NCBI RefSeq assembly: GCF_020034665.1
Contig: NZ_JAIQDI010000001.1
Span: 3,162,001-3,226,000, forward strand
DNA: 64,000 nt
Direction of reading: 5' to 3'
From: Niabella beijingensis
Lineage (GTDB): Bacteria > Bacteroidota > Bacteroidia > Chitinophagales > Chitinophagaceae
Made by a program: the position numbers and the translations under genes. Below are positions 1-7,712 of this stretch, one piece after another (the first letter of the stretch is position 1; every line of letters starts with the position of its first letter). The notes under the pieces are model-generated. The model was given only the letters and a program-made list of their open reading frames with translations. It was not told the origin of the DNA and made no database searches.

Positions 1-610
1 CTTCAAGAATGTACAGTCCGCTTTCTCCATAAAGATCCTTGCCGATAGCAACGGTCTGCCGTTTTGGGGTGTGGATCTTTATAAAGTACTGGGGACTGTG
101 TACCGGCACCGGTGAGGTTTTGCCAAAGGCGGCACCGGAGATCAGTTTGATTTCAGCGCCATCCTTTTGCCATACCGGTATGTCCGCAGCCTCCACATGG
201 GTAAATGAAGGCGCACTTTGTTCCAGCTCTTTTGGCAGTGCCACCCATATCTGCAGGCCATGCAGCTTTTTATCTGTGATACGCAGCCGTTCGGGTGTCC
301 GCTCGGAATGTGCCACTCCTTTCCCCGCAGTCATCCAGTTTACCGCACCCGGGGTGATCTCCACTTCCGAACCGATACTGTCGCGGTGCATCATAGCACC
401 TTCAAAAAGATAGGTGAGCGTGGAAAGACCAATATGCGGATGCGGCGGGACATCCAGGTTCTGGTAATCCTTTAGTTCGGCCGGACCCATATGGTCGATA
501 AAAATAAAAGGGCCTACCATACGCCGCTGGCGAAAGGGCAAAAGCCGGCCTACAAAAAAATTACCGATGTCTGCTGCCCGTTCTTCGATGATCATTCCAA
601 TATTTGACAT
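1..610 (-). CDS. Pirin family protein (C-terminus beyond window)
   Basis: Starts at the ATG complementary to 608-610 and stays open to the window edge, giving the first 203 residues. Pirins are Fe-binding bicupin proteins; bacterial members often have quercetinase activity or respond to redox stress. The N-terminal cupin carries the complete metal tetrad: His57 and His59 in PPHPHIG, and His101 and Glu103 in VAHSE, the same spacing as the E. coli YhhW family. The segment VNWMTAGKGVAHSERTP is the family signature. It is the last visible gene of a minus-strand operon, 70 bp after another pirin, with a GC-rich hairpin between them. The family call is firm; the substrate is unknown. Confidence 0.9.
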   Translation of the reverse strand, partial: MSNIGMIIEERAADIGNFFVGRLLPFRQRRMVGPFIFIDHMGPAELKDYQNLDVPPHPHIGLSTLTYLFEGAMMHRDSIGSEVEITPGAVNWMTAGKGVAHSERTPERLRITDKKLHGLQIWVALPKELEQSAPSFTHVEAADIPVWQKDGAEIKLISGAAFGKTSPVPVHSPQYFIKIHTPKRQTVAIGKDLYGESGLYILE

Positions 611-637
611 ACTTCAATCTTTGTATAAAGATAATAG

Positions 638-675
638 AACCCGGCGGGGTCTGCCAAACAGCGGGCCGCCGGGTT
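638..675 (-). terminator. GC-rich hairpin between two pirin genes
   Basis: A perfect 10-bp inverted repeat, AACCCGGCGG (638-647) and CCGCCGGGTT (666-675), lies just after the stop of the upstream pirin gene in the direction of transcription. The stretch that follows is T-rich but has no clean T-run. It may be a partial terminator or an mRNA-stabilising element that sets the level of the distal pirin. Confidence 0.45.
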
Positions 676-680
676 CGCAT

Positions 681-1544
681 CTACAGTGTACCGAATTTTC
701 CGGCCTGAAACGCTTCCATCGCCTCATAGATCTCGGTCTGTGTGTTCATTACAAACGGACCATAAGCGGCAATGGGCTCATCGATCGGTTCGCCGCTCAA
801 AAGCAGCACCACCGCATCTCCGGTGGCTGTTATGCGGATGTCTTCGCCTTCATTTTTAAAATAAACAAAGCTGTGCTCGCCGGCCTGCTGCCCGTTTACT
901 TCCACATTACCGTTAATGACCAGTAGTGCGGTATTGTAATTTTCCGGGAACTGCGTGGTCACGGTTCCTCCTGCGTTCAGCTTTATATTGGAAAGGTGTA
1001 CGGGACTGTAAGTGGCTGCAGGGCCGTTGACACCGTTAAAACTTCCGGCAATTACGGTTACCATACCTCCGTTTTCAGGAATTTCATAGTGGCCCATCTG
1101 GCTTTTTTCAATAGCCTGGTAATGGGGAGTCGTATTTTTTGATGCTGCGGGCAGGTTTACCCAAAGCTGTACCATTTCAAAAGCCCCGCCGGTTTTTGAA
1201 AATTGTTCTTCATGAAATTCCTTGTGCAGGATACCGGAGCCGGCGGTCATCCATTGCACATCGCCCTCGCCGATAATGCCCCCGCCTCCGCTGCTGTCTG
1301 CATGTTGCACGCGTCCCTTGTATGCAATGGTTACCGTCTCAAATCCTTTGTGCGGGTGAGCGCCTACGCCTCTCGGAATTTCCGAAGGGCCGAAATTATA
1401 CTCCGGGTTAAAGTCCAGTACCAGGAAGGGGCTCATCCGGCGCCGGTCGACAGCGGCCGGAATAAATCCGTAAACCCGGAACCCGTCACCGACCATATGT
1501 GGTTGTGCCGGTTTGGGTACTATTCGTTCGATTGTTTTTTTCAT
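681..1544 (-). CDS. Pirin family protein
   Basis: A 287-residue bicupin protein, the usual full length for pirins. The metal-binding tetrad is intact: His63 and His65 in GAHPHKGFET, His107 and Glu109 in SGILHKEF. The C-terminal pirin_C cupin covers roughly residues 175-280 (LLSGEPIDEPIAAYGPFVMN is typical). The ATG at 1544 is supported by a strong AAGGAGG five bases upstream (1550-1556), unusual in Bacteroidota, where most genes lack such a site. It follows the upstream small gene by 14 bp and is almost certainly co-transcribed with it. A role in oxidative or electrophile stress is inferred from the family and from the promoter element shared with the dioxygenase locus near 21.4 kb. Confidence 0.93.
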   Translation of the reverse strand: MKKTIERIVPKPAQPHMVGDGFRVYGFIPAAVDRRRMSPFLVLDFNPEYNFGPSEIPRGVGAHPHKGFETVTIAYKGRVQHADSSGGGGIIGEGDVQWMTAGSGILHKEFHEEQFSKTGGAFEMVQLWVNLPAASKNTTPHYQAIEKSQMGHYEIPENGGMVTVIAGSFNGVNGPAATYSPVHLSNIKLNAGGTVTTQFPENYNTALLVINGNVEVNGQQAGEHSFVYFKNEGEDIRITATGDAVVLLLSGEPIDEPIAAYGPFVMNTQTEIYEAMEAFQAGKFGTL

Positions 1545-1558
1545 TTTTTCCTCCTTAT

Positions 1559-1927
1559 TTATAAGATCTCAATTTGCGGACCGCGGGGCTTAAACCCGTC
1601 GTCCGTTACGGAAAAAGAGCCCCTTGGTGCCGTTTCTTTTTCTTTCAGAAAAGAAACGATCTCTTGCTTGAGCTGGTGCTCCTGTCCCGTTTCATAAGTG
1701 ATCCACATGCTGTCGTGATCTTTCAGTGAAAGCAGCTTTTTCAGCTTGATCTCCTCGCTCGCGGCCAGATAACCATCCGGAGTTACAACAATATCAAAAT
1801 CGATCTGGTGAAACTTTTCGATCGCTTCCTCCGCTGTAAGCACCTGGGTGAGTGCCCAGTTGGTTTCTGTTTCAAATAAAGAGGCAATGGCCGTACTGAT
1901 GTTGATCCCTAAAATTTCTATTTTCAT
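1559..1927 (-). CDS. Small receiver-like protein of unknown function
   Basis: 122 residues, first gene of the pirin operon, no signal peptide. I do not recognise a named family. The layout looks like a degenerate response-regulator receiver: an opening hydrophobic strand (MKIEILGI), a TAEEAIEKF helix resembling the usual EAL helix, then FDIVVTPDG where a receiver would have its phospho-accepting Asp, and a basic helix (KLKKLL). The aspartate position appears to be Thr or Pro and no acidic pocket follows the first strand, so phosphorylation is unlikely. The start is supported by AAGGAG upstream of the ATG. Gene reality is supported by clean coding structure and by its tight 14-bp spacing to the pirin gene. 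Confidence 0.75.
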   Translation of the reverse strand: MKIEILGINISTAIASLFETETNWALTQVLTAEEAIEKFHQIDFDIVVTPDGYLAASEEIKLKKLLSLKDHDSMWITYETGQEHQLKQEIVSFLKEKETAPRGSFSVTDDGFKPRGPQIEIL

Positions 1928-1948
1928 AATTTTCGCTCCTTTGCACCA

Positions 1949-1995
1949 TAAAGTTACAATAGCCTTCCGGCTTTGCCATTAATGTAGGTTAAGTG
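1949..1995 (-). promoter_or_regulatory. Promoter and candidate operator of the pirin operon
   Basis: On the minus strand, CACTTAACCTACATTAATGG (1976-1995) is followed by exactly 19 bases and then TAACTTTA (1949-1956), a one-mismatch match to the Bacteroidota -7 box TAnnTTTG. The ATG lies 21 bases further on. The same 20-base element, spacing and box recur upstream of the dioxygenase gene at 21.4 kb. The element sits where a -33 box would be, so binding there could block or recruit polymerase. The regulator gene is not in the window. Confidence 0.5.
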
Positions 1996-2073
1996 AAATA
2001 CAGGGATGCGTACCCGTCGCCTTTTGTTATACGAAAGTGCCTTATAATTTAGACCAATAGCTACCGGGCGCAT

Positions 2074-3148
2074 ATCCGTTCAGGCCAATGGAACGGGACT
2101 GTTGCGGATATCCGATCGGTGTGAAAAGCTGCAGCGCAGCATTGATCTTGCAGGTAAATAGAATGATATGGAAATGAAGGTGCGGCGCACCGGTAACCAA
2201 CGTAAAACTTCTACAGGCTTGCCGGAGGAGGTTACCGCCGCGCTGCGGCTCGGACGATCATAGAGGGCTCCCGGTTATAATGATCAACGGCGCGCTGCAC
2301 CTGAGCCTGTTAACGATTACCCGTTTTTAGTTGATAAATATCGACTTCAACTACAGGGGCACAAGTATCTTATCACGGTGAAGTTCGTTTTATCCTGACG
2401 CATATGTGAATGTATCAGGAGGATAGCCGTTCAGGTCAATGGAACGGGACTGTTGCGGATATCCGATCGGTGTAAAAAGCTGCAGGACAGCATTGATCTT
2501 TCAGGTAAATAGAATGATATGGGAATGAAGGGGCGGCGCACCGGTAACAGTGAAAAACTTCTACAAGCTTGCCGGAAGAGGTTACTGCCGCGCTGCGGCT
2601 CGGACGATCATAGAGAGCTCCTGGTTATAATGATCAACGGCGCGCTGCACCTGAGCCTGTTAACGATTACCCGTTTTTAGTTGATAAATATCGACTTCAA
2701 CAACAGGCGTACAAGTATCTTATCACGGTGAAGTTCGTTTTATCCTGCCGCATATGCGAATCTATCAGGAGGATAGCCGATCAGGTCAATGGAATGGGAC
2801 TGTTGCGGATATCCGATCGGTGTGAAAAGCTGCAGCGCAGCATTGATCTTGCAGGTAAATAGAATGATATGGGAACGAAGGTGCGGCGCACCGGTAACCA
2901 GCGTAAAACTTCTACAAGCTTGCCGGAAGAGGTTACCGCCGCGCTGCGGCTCGGACGATCATAGAGGGCCCCCGGTTATAATGATCAACGGCGCGCTGCA
3001 TCCGTTAACGATTACCCGTTTTTAGTTGATAAATATCGACTTCAACTACAGGGGCACAAGTATTTTATCACGGTGAAGTCTTTTTTATCCTGACGCATAT
3101 GTGAATGTATCAGGAGGATAGCCGTTCAGGTCAATGGAACGGGGCTGG
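2074..3148. repeat. Tandem repeat, ~350-bp unit, three full copies plus a fragment
   Basis: Units begin near 2074, 2425 and 2775, with a fourth copy of only ~28 bp from 3121. Periods are about 350, 350 and 346 bp and identity between copies is high. Each unit contains the palindrome CGGATATCCG, a GGCTC/GAGCC inverted repeat, and at its end ATCCTGA...TCAGGAGGAT, able to pair imperfectly. No reading frame is open through all copies: one copy has a 78-codon frame that is stopped in the others. It fills the gap between the pirin and exporter operons; apart from it I see nothing in 1928-3176 except the pirin promoter. Confidence 0.9.
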
Positions 3149-3176
3149 CGGGGAATACATTAAAAGCGTTGTTACT

Positions 3177-4367
3177 TCAGGCTTTTTCTGTTTGCGCACC
3201 GGCCGGTGTAGCGGGCTTAAACAACGACCGCATTTTGATCTTTAAAGCTACCCAACCCAGAAAAGCATAAAGGATCAAAAGAATGCCCAGGTGCTGCAGG
3301 TAAGGAAAGGTGAGCTCCACGGCACCTTTCTGTATCAGGAGAATTTTAAATGCCTGTAAGAAGGGCGTAAGGGGGATGATATTGGCAATGAACTGCACAA
3401 AGCCGGGCATGGCATTTAAAGGCCAGGTAAAACCGCTGATGATAAAAGCCGGCGAGGCCAGTACCATCAATATTTGTGTGGCTTTCAATGCATCCGGGAT
3501 AAGGATGCTGATAAAGACACCCAGGAAAGAAGCAGAGCCTACAAAAAAAGCGGAGAGCAGCATGAAATTCAGTATGCCCCGCGGTATCGGCACCCGGAAA
3601 ATTATATGCATACCGTAATAGATACATACGATGAGTATGGAAAACACCCAGATGGGAATGACCTTGATAAGCATGGTGGGGAAGGCCCAACGCCGCATAC
3701 TATAATATTCCTTTGTAAAGGAGCCGCGCTGAAATTCTGCAGCAAAGCTCACGGCCATTGCCAGCAGGATCACCTGTTGCAGCACTACGGCCAGCATAGC
3801 GGGCCACATAAAAATAAGATAGTTGCTGGTGGTATTAAAGAGGGTGATATAATTGGTCTTAAAAGGTTCGTATTGTGTGGCGGCCCGGCCGGGGTTCATC
3901 CCCATTTTCTGAAGGCCTTTCATGGCAGCTCCTGCGGAAAAGGTGCCGATGGTGAGCTGCAGCGCTTTGGTGGCAAAGTTGGCGGTCATCATATTGCCGG
4001 TGTTCACATATACATTGATCTCCGGATATTTTTTCTGCAGCATGCCGGCTTCAAATTTCGGAGGGATCACTACCACGGCCGCGGCCTCATACCGGATCAC
4101 TTCATCATTAATACTTACCGGCTCCTGCAGGTAGCGGAGTACCTTAATACTTTTATTATCACTGAGCATCTCCACCAGCTGACCGGAGAGCGGTGTATTA
4201 TCGCGATCAATAACGATTACCGGAGTGTTCTCTACCTTGCCGCTTTTATAAACAAATCCCAGCAGGGTGGCGTAGAAAACAGGCGCCAGGAAAAAGACGG
4301 TTCGCAGGGTCGCATTCCCGACGAACAGTTTGAACTCGCGTTTCAGCAGGCGCAAAAATTCTTTCAT
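3177..4367 (-). CDS. ABC-2 type transporter permease (YhhJ/YbhR-like)
   Basis: 396 residues. An N-terminal transmembrane helix (about 22-40, LRTVFFLAPVFYATLLGFVY) is followed by a large extracytoplasmic domain (about 45-180). Five more helices then span about 185-380, including IIPLTPFLQAFK, a signature of the ABC-2 membrane family. Such permeases export drugs or other molecules with an HlyD adaptor and a TolC channel. The gene begins 6 bp after the HlyD-type gene, so they form one operon with TolC. No ATP-binding subunit is encoded beside it, so the ATPase must come from elsewhere or the complex is atypical. Substrate unknown. Confidence 0.9.
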   Translation of the reverse strand: MKEFLRLLKREFKLFVGNATLRTVFFLAPVFYATLLGFVYKSGKVENTPVIVIDRDNTPLSGQLVEMLSDNKSIKVLRYLQEPVSINDEVIRYEAAAVVVIPPKFEAGMLQKKYPEINVYVNTGNMMTANFATKALQLTIGTFSAGAAMKGLQKMGMNPGRAATQYEPFKTNYITLFNTTSNYLIFMWPAMLAVVLQQVILLAMAVSFAAEFQRGSFTKEYYSMRRWAFPTMLIKVIPIWVFSILIVCIYYGMHIIFRVPIPRGILNFMLLSAFFVGSASFLGVFISILIPDALKATQILMVLASPAFIISGFTWPLNAMPGFVQFIANIIPLTPFLQAFKILLIQKGAVELTFPYLQHLGILLILYAFLGWVALKIKMRSLFKPATPAGAQTEKA

Positions 4368-4373
4368 AAAAAA

Positions 4374-5330
4374 CTATTTCAGAATGACACTTGCATTAAC
4401 CAGGATATTCCGGGCCTTGTTCATATCCCCGGGCTGCACTTTTATTTCGTACACTGCATCCTGCACCTGGTAATCGGGATAGGCCGTGGTAATGTCTGCA
4501 TAGCGTGTCAGCTGCTTAATGTACAGGATGGTACCCTCCAGCAATTCCTTGTTATATACTACCTCCATTTTTACCGCCTGTCCTTTGCGGTACCCGGCAA
4601 TCTTACTTTCCGGTATCGTAAAACGGAAATAAGTGCTTTCAGGGACGTAACCGTTGAATAAGGCAAATCCCGCAGTGGCCAGTTCCCCGGTATTGAGACT
4701 GATGGTCTCGATTTCCATATCATTAGTAGCAATAACATAACGTTCGGAATACGCGATATTGGCCTCCTGCAAAGCACCCCTGGCCTGTGATGCCTGTCCG
4801 GCGGCCATATCCACTTTTTCCACCCGGGTACCTTTTTTTACGTCATCCAGCTCGGCCACCACCGCATCGTACTGGGCCTTTGCCCCTTGCAGCTTGGCAT
4901 AGATCTCATCATAGGCCTGCGGCGCCATGAGGCTGTCGTTATACATATTCGTGGCCCGGTCGAAGGATTTCCGGGCAAACTCATATTGCTCCTTCAATCC
5001 CTTGTACTTGGCCTGTAATTGCTTCATCTGGTCGGCCGTTGCACCGTTGCGGGCCATTTTTTCCTGGGCACTGGCAGCATTTACGGCACCCTGTGCCTGT
5101 GCGATTTTAGCAGAAACCTCCGGCACATCCAGCAGGGCAAGGGTATCGCCTTTTTTTACGGTTTGTCCCTCTGCAACATAGATCTTCAGGATACGGCCGG
5201 TCACTTTTGGTGCAAAGGAAATCACCTCTTTTTTGCTTTTACCCTCAACACCGGTGAGCTTTTCCTTCTTGCTGCCACAGCCTGCCATAGCCAGCAGACT
5301 TATGAGGGGAATGTAAAAACTGGTTTTCAT
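4374..5330 (-). CDS. HlyD family periplasmic adaptor, lipoprotein
   Basis: 318 residues with a lipoprotein signal (SLLAMAGC, lipid-modified Cys about residue 18). A split biotinyl-lipoyl-like domain begins at about 43-70 (SFAPKVTGRILKIYVAEGQ, then VKKGDTLALLD). Next come a long alpha-helical hairpin of coiled-coil character (about 75-190), the second lipoyl half, and a beta-barrel domain to the C-terminus. It would bridge the inner-membrane permease to the TolC channel encoded immediately upstream. It lies 72 bp after tolC and 6 bp before the permease gene. Typical length and architecture for HlyD/YhiI-type membrane fusion proteins; substrate not predictable. Confidence 0.92.
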   Translation of the reverse strand: MKTSFYIPLISLLAMAGCGSKKEKLTGVEGKSKKEVISFAPKVTGRILKIYVAEGQTVKKGDTLALLDVPEVSAKIAQAQGAVNAASAQEKMARNGATADQMKQLQAKYKGLKEQYEFARKSFDRATNMYNDSLMAPQAYDEIYAKLQGAKAQYDAVVAELDDVKKGTRVEKVDMAAGQASQARGALQEANIAYSERYVIATNDMEIETISLNTGELATAGFALFNGYVPESTYFRFTIPESKIAGYRKGQAVKMEVVYNKELLEGTILYIKQLTRYADITTAYPDYQVQDAVYEIKVQPGDMNKARNILVNASVILK

Positions 5331-5402
5331 TTTTATCTGAATAAGATTTACTGATCAATATTTTTATAGCTCTGTCCCACATAAAGCGCTGTAACCGGCT
5401 GC

Positions 5403-6809
5403 TTATTGATACAGCTTTGTTATATCCAGCTCCTGGGTGGACCGCATTAACTCGATGGCTGCTCTGCGCTGGTTGAAAATGGCATTCTGGTAATCCAGCT
5501 CAGCCGCTTCCAGGTCATTCTCTGCTTCTATGAGTTGTGTGGATTTTGCCATACCGTAACGGAATTCTTTCTCTGCCTGCACCAGGGCATTTTGTGCCAG
5601 TTCCTTTTGCTTTTTCTTTAAAACGATCTGTGCATTGGTAATGTCATAACCCGACTGGCTATTGGCCTGGTTGAGGGTAAGCTTGCGCAGGGCATCGTAC
5701 CGCTGGTTTTGAAGCAGCTCTTTGTCGATACGCGCCACTTCAGTGGCGTGGATCCCTTCCCTGCCATCAAAGATCTCCCATTTGAAACCCACACCTGCTG
5801 TCAGCAGCGGAAATATATTGAGGTTGGTGGGGCGCCAGTCCAGCTTGCGCCCGGGATACCCAATATCTGGTATTGCCGGGATGATGTTGTCGGATGTTTT
5901 GAGCCGGCTGCCGTAAAGACCCAGGTAATAGGCGGAGGCCATCAGTTGCACTTTGGGGATCCACCAGGTCTTTTCGGCTTTTATTTTATAGTCGGCCGCG
6001 CTGATACCGTGGTTCAATGCCCGGATCTCTGCGCGGTCTTCGATGGACCGCTGGGGTATAGAGGGCGTTACCGGCTCCAGCACGGGTTCGATCATCCGGA
6101 GCCGTTCCTTATCAATTCCGGTAAGTACTTCAAGCTGGGTCAGCAATAATTCTTTCTTGCCTTCGTATTCGGCTACTTTGGCATCCAGTGTGACTTGTGC
6201 CAACTCTATCTTTTTATGATCATACGGAGTAATCAATCCATAGCCCAGGGCCTTATCGGCAGTTTTGCGGTTGGCATCCAGTCTTTTTTTACTTTCATCC
6301 AGTACTTTTTTGGACTGATGTACCAGTGCCAGCTGATCATAGGCGCGGGAAATGGTGGCCACCACCTCATCGCGTGTTTTCTCCAGCAGGATCTCCTCCG
6401 ATTGTTGCTTTTCCGAGAGGGCTTTACCCAGGTATTTTACTTTTCCCCCGGAATACAGCAGCATTTTTGCATCGGCCTTGGCCAGACCGGAAAAGCCGGA
6501 GATATTGAGATTATTATTGTACCGGCCTTCAGGGATGGTTAAAAAAGGTTGCAGGTTGATCTCCGGGGAAACAATATGTGCCGTGGCATTCATATAACCT
6601 GCCATGCCGCTGGCTTCCAGTGTGGGAAGAAAAGCATCTTTTAATTTGTGCTGATCCAGGCTGGTCAATTTGCTTTTTGTAACCTGTATTTTAAGATCTG
6701 CATCCTGAACCAGGGCGCTGTCCAAGAGCTCCTTGAAATCCGGCGCCGACTGCGCCTGGCTATTTGCATAGGGGGCAAGCAAAAGAATACAAAGCAGAAT
6801 ATTTTTCAT
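5403..6809 (-). CDS. TolC family outer membrane efflux protein
   Basis: 468 residues with a Sec signal peptide (MKNILLCILLLAPYANSQAQ). It shows the two repeated alpha-helical halves of the outer-membrane efflux family: long helical segments rich in Gln, Ala and Glu at about 95-230 and 330-455, with the conserved late helix around EFRYGMAKSTQLIEAENDLEAAELDY. It is the first gene of a minus-strand operon that continues with an HlyD adaptor and an ABC-2 permease, so it is expected to be the exit duct of that exporter. It is divergent from the ECF sigma factor gene, with 161 bp between them. Confidence 0.92.
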   Translation of the reverse strand: MKNILLCILLLAPYANSQAQSAPDFKELLDSALVQDADLKIQVTKSKLTSLDQHKLKDAFLPTLEASGMAGYMNATAHIVSPEINLQPFLTIPEGRYNNNLNISGFSGLAKADAKMLLYSGGKVKYLGKALSEKQQSEEILLEKTRDEVVATISRAYDQLALVHQSKKVLDESKKRLDANRKTADKALGYGLITPYDHKKIELAQVTLDAKVAEYEGKKELLLTQLEVLTGIDKERLRMIEPVLEPVTPSIPQRSIEDRAEIRALNHGISAADYKIKAEKTWWIPKVQLMASAYYLGLYGSRLKTSDNIIPAIPDIGYPGRKLDWRPTNLNIFPLLTAGVGFKWEIFDGREGIHATEVARIDKELLQNQRYDALRKLTLNQANSQSGYDITNAQIVLKKKQKELAQNALVQAEKEFRYGMAKSTQLIEAENDLEAAELDYQNAIFNQRRAAIELMRSTQELDITKLYQ

Positions 6810-6846
6810 TATGAAAAACTATTTTATGCTGAAACGGAACCTATGT

Positions 6847-6878
6847 TAAATATAGCATTAAAAACGGACATCTCCAGA
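6847..6878 (-). promoter_or_regulatory. Possible promoter of the tolC-hlyD-permease operon
   Basis: On the minus strand a TATATTTA box (6847-6854, one mismatch to TAnnTTTG) lies 37 bases before the tolC ATG, with TCTG about 20 bases upstream as a weak -33 match. The surrounding 161-bp divergent gap also contains TAAATTTG (6954-6961) on the plus strand, a perfect -7 match but only 9 bases before the sigma-factor ATG. Confidence 0.3.
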
Positions 6879-6970
6879 GCCGGGGGACAGAACAGATGCA
6901 GATTGCATTTTGCACTATTCCATCATTTTAATATTTTAGTAATATTACGCGCCTAAATTTGCTTTGAGAT

Positions 6971-7561
6971 ATGAAAAAAATGGCGATTCATGAACAGGAA
7001 CTGACGGAGCGGATTGCTGAGGGTGACGAAAAAGCGTTCTTAAAGGTTTTTGAAACTTATTTTAAAGAGCTGTGCTTTTTCGTGGAGCGGTATGTTCATT
7101 CAAGAGCCATGGCGGAAGACCTGGCCCAGGAGGTTTTTATCAGGATCTGGGAACACCGGGAACAGCTTACAGCAGTGCGGTCGTTCAGGTCTTACCTTTA
7201 TACAGCTGCCAAAAATCATACGCTGAATGCATTAAAAAAAGCCTCCCGGTCGGCGGAAGTCATGGGGGAGATCGTAACAGCGTATTACCAGAACAGCAAT
7301 GCTACCAAGGAAAAGATACAAAGCAGGGAATACCAGGAACAACTGCACCGTGCCATAGAAAACCTGCCGGCAAGGAGCCGCGAGATCTTCCGGTTATGCC
7401 GCGAGCATAAAAAGACCTATGAAGAAGTGGCTTCCCTAATGGGCATCTCCAAAAATGCCGTAAAAAACCATATGGTATTCTCCATGAAGCAGCTGAAGCG
7501 TACTGTTGAAGCCGAATTAGGGATTTCCCTTTCCTTATTGATGACGGTATTTTTCCACTGA
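6971..7561 (+). CDS. ECF RNA polymerase sigma factor (FecI-like)
   Basis: 196 residues, the usual size of Bacteroidota extracytoplasmic-function sigma factors. Region 2 covers about 25-90, with ERYVHSRAMAEDLAQEVFIRIWEHRE typical of the core- and -10-binding helices. Region 4 lies at about 130-180, with ARSREIFRLCREHKKTYEEVASLMGISKNAVKNH as the -35-binding helix-turn-helix. The next gene is a FecR anti-sigma factor, followed by a SusC with an STN domain, so this is a three-part surface-signalling circuit. A second ATG at residue 4 is an equally plausible start. A hairpin downstream may uncouple it from fecR. Confidence 0.95.
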   Translation: MKKMAIHEQELTERIAEGDEKAFLKVFETYFKELCFFVERYVHSRAMAEDLAQEVFIRIWEHREQLTAVRSFRSYLYTAAKNHTLNALKKASRSAEVMGEIVTAYYQNSNATKEKIQSREYQEQLHRAIENLPARSREIFRLCREHKKTYEEVASLMGISKNAVKNHMVFSMKQLKRTVEAELGISLSLLMTVFFH

Positions 7562-7586
7562 TCGTTATTCCTGCAGCAATACGCGG

Positions 7587-7612
7587 CTGGCCGCACCTGC
7601 GGCCGGACTTTT
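7587..7612 (+). terminator. Terminator-like hairpin between sigma factor and fecR
   Basis: CTGGCCGC (7587-7594) pairs with GCGGCCGG (7599-7606) as an 8-bp stem (one T-G pair) with a four-base loop, then ACTTTT. This is a good intrinsic terminator shape with a short T-tract. It lies 26 bp after the sigma-factor stop and 107 bp before fecR, and could attenuate read-through. Confidence 0.5.
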
Positions 7613-7712
7613 GCCGGAAGTCTGTATGCGCATAAAAATAAATTTTAAAAAATCCGGGAAACAGCTACCCTCGGGCTGCTGTTTGTTGTCTTAAAAGAAG
7701 GAACTGTCATAA

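Noticed and set aside
2789..3025. A 78-codon frame inside one copy of the ~350-bp repeat
   Set aside because: The other copies carry stop codons in the same frame, and there is no ribosome site or family resemblance.
6954..6970. Perfect TAnnTTTG box (TAAATTTG) just before the sigma-factor ATG
   Set aside because: It would leave almost no leader before the ATG at 6971 and has no -33 match; possible only if the ATG at 6980 is used.
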